This document shows, in pieces, positions 10,963 to 24,168 of a stretch of 64,000 nt of DNA (the first letter of the stretch is position 1; each line of letters begins with the position of its first letter). This stretch comes from Sanderia malayensis (lineage: Eukaryota; Cnidaria; Scyphozoa; Semaeostomeae; Pelagiidae). Below the pieces are notes generated by a model that saw nothing but the letters and a program-made list of their open reading frames with translations, was not told the origin of the DNA and made no database searches. The position numbers and the translations under genes were made by a program. The stretch is from positions 1 through 64,000 of the forward strand of contig RQOL01000107.1 of assembly GCA_013076295.1 (NCBI GenBank), read 5' to 3'.

Positions 10963-12411
10963 TGCATGAACAACATGTAGTTAAATAGCTGATTGCAAAT
11001 TCATGTACCTTACTCACGTTCACTTTTTAATTATTATGACCAACATTTCTACTTGAGTTTGTTTTGATTTGACACGTACCGCCCGTTTTACGTAGGTTCG
11101 GATTATTATATATTGCCATTAAGGGCTTGCTATGTCGAGGAGCTGTTAAGTTGGATTAAAAAATTCCTCAAAGTTTATTGAACGTTAGATATGTATAGTC
11201 AACCTTTACATATCTAACGTTCTCTAGATGTTCAAAGCCGCTTGTGTTGTTGCTGCTGCGTAGCGGAACGAGTCCTTCTCGAGAAAAAATCTTGTGAAGA
11301 TGTGTTTGTTTTATGTGAAGATGTTTGTCGGATTCTAGCCTGCGCGTGGCCTTAAATCCTCCTCCGTTTAGCCGCATGCTGGCTTTATTATCAATTCATC
11401 AATGGCGGTAATCTTTGCTGCAGTGCAGTTAGACCTCTCAGAAACATTGAGAAAACGCCATTTGGTTGGCGTATCTGCTGGTTATTAACTTTTATTCGTT
11501 GCCCGAATCGAGAAGACCCCAAAAGGCCATTTTTATTTCGACAAGAACACAGGAGTGCCTTTCTTGTCGTGGGGAAAGGTTCATTAAAATGAATGCATGC
11601 AAACAGAAGAGATCTTTGATCTTTATCTTTGATCTTCAAACTGAGCGTACACCTTCTCTTGATAAAGAATAATTTGCTGAAATGTATTATTGCTGAAATT
11701 CCAAAATCAAGCTATGAAACGTAAATGTCAATAAGAAATGTCAAATACAAATGATAACATTCAAATATATCAAATATAGAGAAACGACCTGTTTTTGTAG
11801 CAAATCCTAATCAAAGGAACCTTGAGGTGACTCGCGACAGATGGCTTTTATTTCACTGTATTATCCAGAAAGCGAAGAAAGTAATATCAATTAAAAGTCA
11901 AACTTGCGATCCTAAAAGTTGAGCTTGAACAAAAAACAATAACTAATTTTATTGACTATTCACGTTTTTTAACTTTCGACATAAAAAACCTTGGATTTAA
12001 TTTTCAGGATTGAACGCAGTAAAATAAAGAAACATTGGTTTTGAAACCACTCAAGCAAACATTGTGACTTCAATGTTCTATCTTGTTTCATCAAATTTCT
12101 CAAACTTGCATTTTCCAAAAAAATGAAGTAATATAATTGTTGTATTAGTTGCATAAGCATACAGCTAGAAAACTTTCTTCTTTTCACCTGATGCTTCCAA
12201 CAACAAGTCAAAAATGCCACTTCACCGTGCGTAATCGTGCTCGTGGTCTTGCCCTGCCCAGCGTCTAGTATGGCACGTCACGTTGTTTATTGTTTCAACA
12301 AGTTTACATTTATCCAATGAAAAATTTGCAAAGTGATATGATACTTGGTAGCCTCATTCCAATCCAAAAGTGAACGTTTGAACCTGTTCCTTTTGGATTT
12401 ACCACAATTGG

Positions 12412-12790
12412 ATGTATGTGAACTGCATTCCTTTGTATTTACTTTCCGATCAAGGCTCTAATGTGGACGGCACATTTGTACGACGCTGGCATCGAAAAAA
12501 GAACATCATCAGCGTATCACAGCCAAGGCAATGGCTTTGCCGAGAGGAACATGCGCACTGTCAAAGACATGTTAAGATCAATTTTCTTGCATCGTCGTAT
12601 TCAACAGACTCAATGGCGCAAAATTCTCCATCGACTTGTTTTTGCTTTAAATACTACAATCAGTAAAGCTACAAATTGCGTGCCGTACAATGTTATATTT
12701 GGCAGATCAGCTGCTTTACCTGAAGACGTTGTTTTTCAAAATGGTCGCCATGAGCGGTTTGATCATAACTCTCCAAGTGAGTACCTCTAA
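12412..12790 (+). pseudogene. Gypsy integrase relic (unit 2)
   Basis: Same relic as at 6,167-6,545, with the same frameshift between LLSDQGSN and SAYHSQGNGFAERN. A few residues differ (for example TQWRKI where unit 1 has TQSRKI; the Trp form is the likelier original since it also occurs in unit 3 and the inverted copy). Confidence 0.85.
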
Positions 12791-13432
12791 AGGAACTTTG
12801 CGTTACAATAGACGATATTTATATTCATGCAATTGAAGGACTGGAAATAAGTAAAGTTCAAGTGCAGCAACATTACAATCGTAATCTTTGCCCTATTCAT
12901 TACAAGGAAGGGCAGTAGGTTTGGCTAAAGACAAAACATTATAAAATGGGTGAAAACCGCAAATTGGCACCCGGACGAAATGGCCCGTGGACGGTCCGAG
13001 AATAATTACCAAATAAGGTGTTAATTTTAAAATACTTAATGTTATCTCAAGAAATTGGGCGGTTAGCCTACCGGCCCGGATTGCTTGAGTATGAATAAGC
13101 TTTTACGGTCGATTGACCCGATTTGCCGTGCAAATTGTGGGGCCGGTACACCAGGCAGTACCAACCGAATGGTCAAACTGCAAAATGATAACTGAAATCA
13201 TAATGTAAATCAAAATAGCTTTGAAACATAATACACTCATCGGAATAGTACGTCAGAAGGAGAACGAAAATGAAAACCTAACAAATTATTATACCCAGAA
13301 GAGGATCGAAATTGGCCAATCAGAAAAGAGGTGAATGATCGGTATAGTGCAAAAACAACCAATCATCACCGGTGATGGAACAATAGATTATTGAATGATC
13401 TATTGTTCGATCAATAATCTATTGTTGAATAA

Positions 13433-15965
13433 TCAATAATGTTTTAGGTCAAGAAATAAAGTCATGTTGACATTCCGATTGTCGACATTTTGCAACCAAT
13501 AATCTTTACTGCCAAACATTGAAGTAATCGTCGAATGAAATTTCCGAAAGGCATATTGATTTTTAGTAAGGGTGTTATTTACATCAGGATACTCGAAAAG
13601 CTGATCATGAGTGATTTTTTTCAAAAATTCTAGAAAAGATGCCAAGAACAGAGATTGGTCTATCATTATTTTCATCATCTCTCGCTCTTGATTTATAAAT
13701 CGGTGCTACCCTCGCTAATTTCCACAGTTCAAGAATATACCATTATCTAGAGAGACTTTCAAGATCATTGCTAAAGGTAAAGCGATTTGCTCAGATGCAT
13801 CTTTGACAAGCGTGGTAGGTACTTTATCCGGTCCACTTGCCTTGCCATTTTAGCTGCTGTAGTGAGAGCAAAACGCCATCCAAGGTTATTTCTTTGAACG
13901 AAAATCTAGTTTGGATGTTTTGTTTTATGTGTTTGATTGGATCATCACCTACTTTACTTTCTACTTTTGAGCAATTTCAGGTACAACCGAAACGAAGTGA
14001 CCATTGAAGGCATTTGCTATTTCCCGATTCTCAGTTCATATCTTATTGTTTGCCTTTAGACTGTTAATCGATTTCATATCCTTCGTCTTACCCAAGACTT
14101 TATTTATGGTCTTGCACATTTTCTCAGGTTTACCTTCGTTTTCGTCTATCACCCATTGTAATAGCCTTCTATTGCTTTGTTTACTTCATTAGTAGTTTCA
14201 TTACGCAACAGTTTGTACTCAGGCCATAGCTCGGGCTTCCCTACAGCTTCCCATTTTGCTCGGTTTCTCCTTCTTATCAAATCTCTTAGTGACGGAGATA
14301 ACCATGGAGCATGTTCATCACGTACCCGAAATTTTTTAAGCGGTGCATAAATTTCCAAATTTGTCTCAGATATTTCTTGAAATAATTGAACCATTTCACT
14401 TGGTTCATGATATAAGGGGAAGAGAATTTGCTCCCAGTTAATTTTTTGGAGATCATATTGAAACGCGAGTTTGTTATATTTTTTAAGGTTCCTGGTCTCC
14501 ACATATTTTGGGTTCTTCCATTGTAGCTTTTTTGTTCCTATTTTTCTTATCCCATAAACCAAGTAATGATCTACCATTCCTGTTTCTAGTACATCACGTT
14601 TGATAATTAAGTTAGGTTTGTTACAAGAGAAATGGTCTATCAAGCTTTTCGTAGTTCTGGTGTTATTTTCGCCAGCTTGTACAATTGCTACTCTTGTATA
14701 ATCCTTGACTAATTGAGTCAGTTGAAGTTCTCTGTGGAACTTCTGAGGCTTTTGTATTTGGGTGTTTGGTGTTGTTTTTAAAGTCACAGTTTGCATCACC
14801 GATAAGGATTATTTCCTTTTCTTCTTCATCCAGAATGGATAAAAGGTTTCTTAGGTTTTCAAAGCTTCTTGTATCATTCCCAGATTTTGGGGGTCGATAC
14901 CAGCATGCTAGGAAAAATGGTTTGGAATGTTTTGCATAATTTCCAAGCATAAAAGTTCTAAATCGTCGCATTTGTACTTCATTACCGGACTAGGTACGGT
15001 GTCTTTAATGTAAATAGCTACCCCAGCACCGTTTATATTACGGTCGTTTCTGATAATGTGGTAGCCAGGAATCGAGGCCTCAGAATCGCTTATCCTTTCA
15101 TCTAGCCTCGTTTCACTGAGACCTATGATGTCAATTTCACGATTGTGAAGCAGCAGATTCAGTTCATGTCCTCTTTTTCTTACGAACACGATGTTTAAAA
15201 AAGCTATTTTAAGACCATTTCTCTTCCTTACAAGCGGCTTATGCTTTGATTTTTCCTTGTCGCCTTGGTCAATTTTTGGCTGCGACTTCCTTAGCAGCAT
15301 TTAATAAAATTAATTAAAATACCTGCAAATTTACGCCCTCCGCCCTGGTTGATGTGTAGACCGTCGTGAGCTAAATTTGAAAAAGAATGTTATTATTATC
15401 ATTAATGTCAAATCCATTGATCATCAGTTCTTCTTCGAGCATCTTGTCCAGTTTTGTGGCTTTCGCATTCAGCTCTTTGTCTTGTCGTCTGAATATGGAG
15501 GAGAAAGCTATCTTTGATGTGGGGTTCTTTTCTTGGATGGATTTCAATGTGTTCGTGATTTCTGACGCAAGTTTTTCTGGCGCTGATGATCTCAAGTCGT
15601 TAGATGCAGCGTGTACAATTATGACGTCACTATCGGTTATACAAGCCTTGTTCCCGCTTGCTTGATTTTCATTCCTGATTGTGTTCGTATTTCAACTTGA
15701 TGGTGCTTGTCATTGTTAATTTTTTCCTCATTAATTCTCAGGAGTTGCGAGTCTCCAACAATTGTCACCTATGTTTTTCTTGTGGGGTGCCTGGTTGTTG
15801 CCATGGCAGTCTGTGATGGATTGTTGTTCGCTTTTTTCTTCTTAGAATGTTTTGCTTTTCTGCAGCGATGGAGTTATGTGTTTTACCTTTGCTTTGCTTG
15901 TTGTTCATGCTTTGTTAATCAACTCTGTGCGGATTTCAATGATGACCAACAATGCGACTAATGAA
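13433..15965 (-). pseudogene. CR1-like LINE relic (unit 2)
   Basis: Same truncated LINE as in unit 1: esterase part (15,371-15,660), endonuclease (14,663-15,300), linker (14,149-14,640), RT fingers (13,433-13,678). Small indels merge two frames that are separate in unit 1, so a 216-codon frame is open from 14,799 to 14,149. No RT catalytic motif remains. Confidence 0.85.
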
Positions 15966-16431
15966 ATTTCCCATTGTTACTAACAAAGACGTTCTTACCA
16001 AATCTTCCTCTCTCATAAAGAGAAAAAATACTTCCTTCGAACAAAGGGTAGGAGAAAAAGGGTTTGATTTTACATCAAAGAGGCAACAAATGCAATTATG
16101 CTTGCATTTGTTTGTATATTTGTCACTTGGTTACTGCTTTGTTTTGAGGGAGAAGCTCTGCGAAGTTCTTCCTCTGTTATTCCAATGAAGATTGGAATTT
16201 TCTATTGTTTAGTGGCACATAAATTTCACTGCACATTGCCAATCAAGTCACTCCACTAATCGTTTCGGTGAAAGCATAGTTTTACTGCACACAGGTTTGT
16301 AATTTTTTACAAAAAATTGAACTTGTTAAATAGCTCTTCGTCTGCACGATTTAATGTGCAGTACAATTTATGTATAATTTTTTCTTTTCATTTGAATTGA
16401 CAGATTGGTTTGTGGCTCATTCAAGCTGAAG

Positions 16432-17185
16432 ATGAAGTCAATTTTCTTGGCAATCCTTCTGCTCGGATTGGTTTTCTGCCAACTCGGTAAATTTACGGCG
16501 TTATTAATCTTTCTCTATCGCCTTTTCATAAAATCGTCAACTGTACTATATTTGTTTTGTATATTATCATAGCTACTGACTTGTATGATAGATACGTTGG
16601 GCGGAAAAGTTCGATGAAATGTTGTTTTATCTTGTAGGTGCGGCAGAGGAACAGCAAGATCAAGCAAAAGAAGCCCCTGATGCCGAATCCGATGCTGAAT
16701 CTGATGGCGATGTTGATGCTGGTCCAGAATCTCAGTCCGATGCTGATCCAGAATCTGAGTCCGATGCTGATGAGTCAGAAGAGCCAAGTGAGGATGAAGA
16801 TGAGACTGAAATAGAAAACAGTAAGTCAATTATATAATTCAATATGTAAATTTAATCAGCGCAATTAACGTTGCGTTAACTAAATATTTGACCATTGGTT
16901 CTGCCAGGAGATCCAAATGAAGATTTGTCCGATCAAGCAGACCCAAAACCCTTCTTCAGACGTGTCAGCTTCAGGCGTGTCAGCTTCAGGCGTGTCAGCT
17001 TCAGGCGAGTTAGCTTCAGACGTGTTCGCTTGAGCGTGTTAGCTTCAGGCGCATCAGCTACAGAAGATATCGCTTCAGGCGCATCAGCTACAGAAGATAT
17101 CGCTTCAGACGCATCAGCTACAGAAGATACCGCTTCAGAAGATTTAGCTTCAGACGCTGGGGAAAATAGATTGGCTGCTGTGTAA
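16432..17185 (+). CDS. Secreted acidic/cationic repeat precursor, copy 3
   Basis: Exons 16,432-16,486, 16,638-16,820 and 16,908-17,185, with the same lengths for exons 1 and 2 as copy 2. The signal peptide and acidic exon 2 are identical in sequence to copy 2. Exon 3 has one FRRVS unit fewer than copy 2, then the same 1-nt deletion that changes the frame from basic to acidic (LSVLASGASATED). The shared deletion suggests that copies 2 and 3 are the closest relatives in the array. Confidence 0.7.
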
Positions 17186-18633
17186 TGCATGAACAACATG
17201 TAGTTAAATAGCTGATTGCAAATTCATGTACCTTACTCACGTTCACTTTTTAATTATTATGACCAACATTTCTACTTGAGTTTGTTTTGATTTGACACGT
17301 ACCGCCCGTTTTACGTAGGTTCGGATTATTATATATTGCCATTAAGGGCTTGCTATGTCGAGGAGCTGTTAAGTTGGATTAAAAAATTCCTCAAAGTTTA
17401 TTGAACGTTAGATATGTATAGTCAACCTTTACATATCTAACGTTCTCTAGATGTTCAAAGCCGCTTGTGTTGTTGCTGCTGCGTAGCGGAACGAGTCCTT
17501 CTCGAGAAAAAATCTTGTGAAGATGTTTGTTTTATGTGAAGATGTTTGTCGGATTCTAGCCTGCGCGTGGCCTTAAATCCTCCTCCGTTTAGCCGCATGC
17601 TGGCTTTATTATCAATTCATCAATGGCGGTAATCTTTGCTGCAGTGCAGTTAGACCTCTCAGAAACATTGAGAAAACGCCATTTGGTTGGCGTATCTGCT
17701 GGTTATTAACTTTTATTCGTTGCCCGAATCGAGAAGACCCCAAAAGGCCATTTTTATTTCGACAAGAACACAGGAGTGCCTTTCTTGTCGTGGGGAAAGG
17801 TTCATTAAAATGAATGCATGCAAACAGAAGAGATCTTTGATCTTTATCTTTGATCTTCAAACTGAGCGTACACCTTCTCTTGATAAAGAATAATTTGCTG
17901 AAATGTATTATTGCTGAAATTCCAAAATCAAGCTATGAAACGTAAATGTCAATAAGAAATGTCAAATACAAATGATAACATTCAAATATATCAAATATAG
18001 AGAAACGACCTGTTTTTGTAGCAAATCCTAATCAAAGGAACCTTGAGGTGACTCGCGACAGATGGCTTTTATTTCACTGTATTATCCAGAAAGCGAAGAA
18101 AGTAATATCAATTAAAAGTCAAACTTGCGATCCTAAAAGTTGAGCTTGAACAAAAAACAATAACTAATTTTATTGACTATTCACGTTTTTTAACTCTTCG
18201 ACATAAAAAACCTTGGATTTAATTTTCAGGATTGAACGCAGTAAAATAAAGAAACATTGGTTTTGAAACCACTCAAGCAAACATTGTGACTTCAATGTTC
18301 GATCTTGTTTCATCAAATTTCTCAAACTTGCATTTTCCAAAAAAATGAAGTAATATAATTGTTGTATTAGTTGCATAAGCATACAGCTAGAAAACTTTCT
18401 TCTTTTCACCTGATGCTTCCAACAACAAGTCAAAAATGCCACTTCACCGTGCGTAATCGTGCTCGTGGTCTTGCCCTGCCCAGCGTCTAGTATGGCACGT
18501 CACGTTGTTTATTGTTTCAACAAGTTTACATTTATCCAATGAAAAATTTGCAAAGTGATATGATACTTGGTAGCCTCATTCCAATCCAAAAGTGAACGTT
18601 TGAACCTGTTCCTTTTGGATTTACCACAATTGG

Positions 18634-19012
18634 ATGTATGTGAACTGCATTCCTTTGTATTTACTTTCCGATCAAGGCTCTAATGTGGACGGCACATTTG
18701 TACGACGCTGGCATCGAAAAAAGAACATCATCAGCGTATCACAGCCAAGGCAATGGCTTTGCCGAGAGGAACATGCGCACTGTCAAAGACATGTTAAGAT
18801 CAATTTTCTTGCATCGTCGTATTCAACAGACTCAATGGCGCAAAATTCTCCATCGACTTGTTTTTGCTTTAAATACTACAATCAGTAAAGCTACAAATTG
18901 CGTGCCGTACAATGTTATATTTGGCAGATCAGCTGCTTTACCTGAAGACGTTGTTTTTCAAAATGGTCGCCATGAGCGGTTTGATCATAACTCTCCAAGT
19001 GAGTACCTCTAA
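18634..19012 (+). pseudogene. Gypsy integrase relic (unit 3)
   Basis: Same relic and frameshift as at 12,412-12,790; protein sequence identical to unit 2 over the readable part. Confidence 0.85.
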
Positions 19013-19648
19013 AGGAACTTTGCGTTACAATAGACGATATTTATATTCATGCAATTGAAGGACTGGAAATAAGTAAAAGTTCAAGTGCAGCAACATTACA
19101 ATCGTAATCTTTGCCCTATTCATTACAAGGAAGGGCAGTAGGTTTGGCTAAAGACAAAACATTAGGTGAAAACCGCAAATTGGCACCCGGACGAAATGGC
19201 CCGTGGACGGTCCGAGAATAATTACCAAATAAGGTGTTAATTTTAAAATACTTAATGTTATCTCAAGAAATTGGGCGGTTAGCCTACCGGCCCGGATTGC
19301 TTGAGTATGAATAAGCTTTTACGGTCGATTGACCCGATTTGCCGTGCAAATTGTGGGGCCGGTACACCAGGCAGTACCAACCGAATGGTCAAACTGCAAA
19401 ATGATAACTGAAATCATAATGTAAATCAAAATAGCTTTGAAACATAATACACTCATCGGAATAGTACGTCAGAAGGAGAACGAAAATGAAAACCTAACAA
19501 ATTATTATACCCAGAAGAGGATCGAAATTGGCCAATCAGAAAAGAGGTGAATGATCGGTATAGTGCAAAAACAACCAATCATCACCGGTGATGGAACAAT
19601 AGATTATTGAATGATCTATTGTTCGATCAATAATCTATTGTTGAATAA

Positions 19649-22181
19649 TCAATAATGTTTTAGGTCAAGAAATAAAGTCATGTTGACATTCCGATTGTCG
19701 ACATTTTGCAACCAATAATCTTTACTGCCAAACATTGAAGTAATCGTCGAATGAAATTTCCGAAAGGCATATTGATTTTTAGTAAGGGTGTTATTTACAT
19801 CAGGATACTCGAAAAGCTGATCATGAGTGATTTTTTTCAAAAATTCTAGAAAAGATGCCAAGAACAGAGATTGGTCTATAATTATTTTCATCATCTCTCG
19901 CTCTTGATTTATAAATCGGTGCTACCCTCGCTAATTTCCACAGTTCAAGAATATACCATTATCTAGAGAGACTTTCAAGATCATTGCTAAAGGTAAAGCG
20001 ATTTGCTCAGATGCATCTTTGACAAGCGTGGTAGGTACTTTATCCGGTCCACTTGCCTTGCCATTTTAGCTGCTGTAGTGAGAGCAAAACGCCATCCAAG
20101 GTTATTTCTTTGAACGAAAATCTAGTTTGAATGTTTTGTTTTATGTGTTTGATTGGATCATCACCTACTTTACTTTCTACTTTTGAGCAATTTCAGGTAC
20201 AACCGAAACGAAGTGACCATTGAAGGCATTTGCTATTTCCCGATTCTCAGTTCATATCTTATTGTTTGCCTTTAGACTGTTAATCGATTTCATATCCTTC
20301 GTCTTACCCAAGACTTTATTTATGGTCTTGCACATTTTCTCAGGTTTACCTTCGTTTTCGTCTATCACCCTTGTAATAGCCTTCTATTGCTTTGTTTACT
20401 TCATTAGTAGTTTCATTACGCAACAGTTTGTACTCAGGCCATAGCTCGGGCTTCCCTACAGCTTCCCATTTTGCTCGGTTTCTCCTTCTTATCAAATCTC
20501 TTAGTGACGGAGATAACCATGGAGCATGTTCATCACGTACCCGAAATTTTTTAAGCGGTGCATAAATTTCCAAATTTGTCTCAGATATTTCTTGAAATAA
20601 TTGAACCATTTCACTTGGTTCATGATATAAGGGGAAGAGAATTTGCTCCCAGTTAATTTTTTGGAGATCATATTGAAACGCGAGTTTGTTATATTTTTTA
20701 AGGTTCCTGGTCTCCACATATTTTGGGTTCTTCCATTGTAGCTTTTTTGTTCCTATTTTTCTTATCCCATAAACCAAGTAATGATCTACCATTCCTGTTT
20801 CTAGTACATCACGTTTGATAATTAAGTTAGGTTTGTTACAAGAGAAATGGTCTATCAAGCTTTTCGTAGTTCTGGTGTTATTTTCGCCAGCTTGTACAAT
20901 TGCTACTCTTGTATAATCCTTGACTAATTGAGTCAGTTGAAGTTCTCTGTGGAAACTTCTGAGGCATTTGTATTTGGGTGTTTGGTGTTGTTTTTAAAGT
21001 CACAGTTTGCATCACCGATAAGGATTATTTCCTTTTCTTCTTCATCCAGAATGGATAAAAGGTTTCTTAGGTTTTCAAAGCTTCTTGTATCATTCCCAGA
21101 TTTTGGGGGTCGATACCAGCATGCTAGGAAAAATGGTTTGGAATGTTTTGCATAATTTCCAAGCATAAAAGTTCTAAATCGTCGCATTTGTACTTCATTA
21201 CCGGACTAGGTACGGTGTCTTTAATGTAAATAGCTACCCCAGCACCGTTTATATTACGGTCGTTTCTGATAATGTGGTAGCCAGGAATCGAGGCCTCAGA
21301 ATCGCTTATCCTTTCATCTAGCCTCGTTTCACTGAGACCTATGATGTCAATTTCACGATTGTGAAGCAGCAGATTCAGTTCATGTCCTCTTTTTCTTACG
21401 AACACGATGTTTAAAAAAGCTATTTTAAGACCATTTCTCTTCCTTACAAGCGGCTTATGCTTTGATTTTTCCTTGTCGCCTTGGTCAATTTTTGAGCTGC
21501 GACTTCCTTAGCAGCATTTAATAAAATTAATTAAAATACCTGCAAATTTGCGCCCTCCGCCCTGGTTGATGTGTAGACCGTCGTGAGCTAAATTTGAAAA
21601 AGAATGTTATTATTATCATTAATGTCAAATCCATTGATCATCAGTTCTTCTTCGAGCATCTTGTCCAGTTTTGTGGCTTTCGCATTCAGCTCTTTGTCTT
21701 GTCGTCTGAATATGGAGGAGAAAGCTATCTTTGATGTGGGGTTCTTTTCTTGGATGGATTTCAATGTGTTCGTGATTTCTGACGCAAGTTTTTCTGGCGC
21801 TGATGATCTCAAGTCGTTAGATGCAGCGTGTACAATTATGACGTCACTATCGGTTATACAAGCCTTGTTCCCGCTTGCTTGATTTTCATTCCTGATTGTG
21901 TTCGTATTTCAACTTGATGGTGCTTGTCATTGTTAATTTTTTCCTCATTAATTCTCAGGAGTTGCGAGTCTCCAACAATTGTCACCTTGTTTTTCTTGTG
22001 GGGTGCCTGGTTGTTGCCATGGCAGTCTGTGATGGATTGTTGTTCGCTTTTTTCTTCTTAGAATGTTTTGCTTTTCTGCAGCGATGGAGTTATGTGTTTT
22101 ACCTTTGCTTTGCTTGTTGTTCATGCTTTGTTAATCAACTCTGTGCGGATTTCAATGATGACCAACAATGCGACTAATGAA
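19649..22181 (-). pseudogene. CR1-like LINE relic (unit 3)
   Basis: Esterase part (21,588-21,880), endonuclease (20,933-21,405), linker (20,346-20,858) and RT fingers (19,649-19,894), truncated at the same base as the other copies. Confidence 0.85.
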
Positions 22182-22647
22182 ATTTCCCATTGTTACTAAC
22201 AAAGACGTTCTTACCAAATCTTCCTCTCTCATAAAGAGAAAAAATACTTCCTTCGAACAAAGGGTAGGAGAAAAAGGGTTTGATTTTACATCAAAGAGGC
22301 AACAAATGCAATTATGCTTGCATTTGTTTGTATATTTGTCACTTGGTTACTGCTTTGTTTTGAGGGAGAAGCTCTGCGAAGTTCTTCCTCTGTTATTCCA
22401 ATGAAGATTGGAATTTTCTATTGTTTAGTGGCACATAAATTTCACTGCACATTGCCAATCAAGTCACTCCACTAATCGTTTCGGTGAAAGCATAGTTTTA
22501 CTGCACACAGGTTTGTAATTTTTTACAAAAAATTGAACTTGTTAAATAGCTCTTCGTCTGCACGATTTAATGTGCAGTACAATTTATGTATAATTTTTTC
22601 TTTTCATTTGAATTGACAGATTGGTTTGTGGCTCATTCAAGCTGAAG

Positions 22648-23398
22648 ATGAAGTCAATTTTCTTGGCAATCCTTCTGCTCGGATTGGTTTTCTGCCAACT
22701 CGGTAAATTTACGGCGTTATTAATCTTTCTCTATCGCCTTTTCATAAAATCGTCAACTGTACTATATTTGTTTTGTATATTATCATAGCTACTGACTTGT
22801 ATGATAGATACGTTGGGCGGAAAAGTTCGATGAAATGTTGTTTTATCTTGTAGGTGCGGCAGAGGAACAGCAAGATCAAGCAAAAGAAGCCCCTGATGCC
22901 GAATCCGATGCTGAATCTGATGGCGATGTTGATGCTGGTCCAGAATCTCAGTCCGATGCTGATCCAGAATCTGAGTCCGATGCTGATGAGTCAGAAGAGC
23001 CAAGTGAGGATGAAGATGAGACTGAAATAGAAAACAGTAAGTCAATTATATAATTCAATATGTAAATTTAATCAGCGCAATTAACGTTGCGTTAACTAAA
23101 TATTTGACCATTGGTTCTGCCAGGAGATCCAAATGAAGATTTGTCCGATCAAGCAGACCCAAAACCCTTCTTCAGACGTGTCAGCTTCAGGCGTGTCAGC
23201 TTCAGGCGTGTCAGCTTCAGGCGAGTTAGCTTCAGCGTTCGCTTAGACGTGTTAGCTTCAGGCGCATCAGCTACAGAAGATATCGCTTCAGGCGCATCAG
23301 CTACAGAAGATATCGCTTCAGACGCATCAGCTACAGAAGATACCGCTTCAGAAGATTTAGCTTCAGACGCTGGGGAAAATAGATTGGCTGCTGTGTAA
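22648..23398 (+). CDS. Secreted acidic/cationic repeat precursor, copy 4
   Basis: Exons 22,648-22,702, 22,854-23,036 and 23,124-23,398. Signal peptide and acidic exon 2 are as in copies 2 and 3. In exon 3, after four FRRVS-type units, two small indels (around 23,236-23,247) give SFSVRLDVLASGASATED. The reading therefore ends in the same acidic frame as copies 2 and 3, but by different indels. The stop is TAA at 23,396-23,398. Either the indels are independent, or noisy consensus near the contig end is responsible. Confidence 0.65.
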
Positions 23399-23404
23399 TG
23401 CATG

Positions 23405-24068
23405 AACAACATGTAGTTAAATAGCTGATTGCAAATTCATGTACCTTACTCACGTTCACTTTTTAATTATTATGACCAACATTTCTACTTGAGTTTGTTT
23501 TGATTTGACACGTACCGCCCGTTTTACGTAGGTTCGGATTATTATATATTGCCATTAAGGGCTTGCTATGTCGAGGAGCTGTTAAGTTGGATTAAAAAAT
23601 CCTCAAAGTTTATTGAACGTTAGATATGTATAGTCAACCTTTACATATCTAACGTTCTCTAGATGTTCAAAGCCGCTTGTGTTGTTGCTGCTGCGTAGCG
23701 GAACGAGTCCTTCTCGAGAAAAAATCTTGTGAAGATGTGTTTGTTTTTTATGTGAAGATGTTTGTCGGATTCTAGCCTGCGCGTGGCCTTAAATCCTCCT
23801 CCGTTTAGCCGCTGCTGGCTTTATTATCAATTCATCAATGGCGGTAATCTTTGCTGCAGTGCAGTTAGACGTTTCAGAAACATTGAGAAACGCCATTTGG
23901 TTGGCTATCTGCTGTTATTAACTTTTATTCGTTGCCCGAATCGAGAAGGCCCCAAAAGGCCATTTTTATTTCGACAAGAACACAGGTGCCTTTCTTGTCG
24001 TGGAAAGGTTCATTAAATGAATGCATGCAAACAGAAAGATCTTTGATCTTTATCTTCGATCTTCAAAC
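23405..24068 (+). repeat. Array unit 4, partial, up to gap
   Basis: Continues the unit for 664 bp. From about 23,800 it differs from the other units by many single-base deletions (gccgctgctgg, gagaaacgccat, ggttggctatc), more than elsewhere. This is typical of low-quality sequence at a contig end. Confidence 0.85.
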
Positions 24069-24168
24069 NNNNNNNNNNNNNNNNNNNNNNNNNNNNNNNN
24101 NNNNNNNNNNNNNNNNNNNNNNNNNNNNNNNNNNNNNNNNNNNNNNNNNNNNNNNNNNNNNNNNNNNN
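24069..24168. other. Assembly gap (100 N)
   Basis: Exactly 100 N, the usual placeholder for a gap of unknown length. The array changes orientation across it, so the true length, copy number and relative orientation are not determined. Confidence 0.99.

Larger units (their letters stand above)
4724..10968 (+). repeat. Array unit 1 (6,245 bp)
   Basis: First full unit of the tandem array. In order it holds: gene 3' flank, a 16-bp stem hairpin, about 1.1 kb without clear coding (5,000-6,160), a Gypsy integrase relic (+), an AT-rich cruciform, a CR1-like LINE relic (-) and gene copy 2 (+). Units 2 and 3 repeat this layout with few substitutions and small indels. Lengths differ slightly (6,245, 6,223, 6,213 bp). 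Shared TE breakpoints show that the segment was duplicated as a block. Confidence 0.95.
10969..17191 (+). repeat. Array unit 2 (6,223 bp)
   Basis: Same layout as unit 1 with scattered substitutions and 1-2 bp indels; no extra insertion. Confidence 0.95.
17192..23404 (+). repeat. Array unit 3 (6,213 bp)
   Basis: Same layout as units 1 and 2; small differences only (for example a short deletion near 19,165 and several 1-bp indels). Confidence 0.95.

Noticed and set aside
16933..17199. Antisense open frames over exon 3 (EAISSVADAPEA repeats)
   Set aside because: They are produced by the 15-bp repeat read backwards; the sense frame has signal peptide, splice sites and matching phases.
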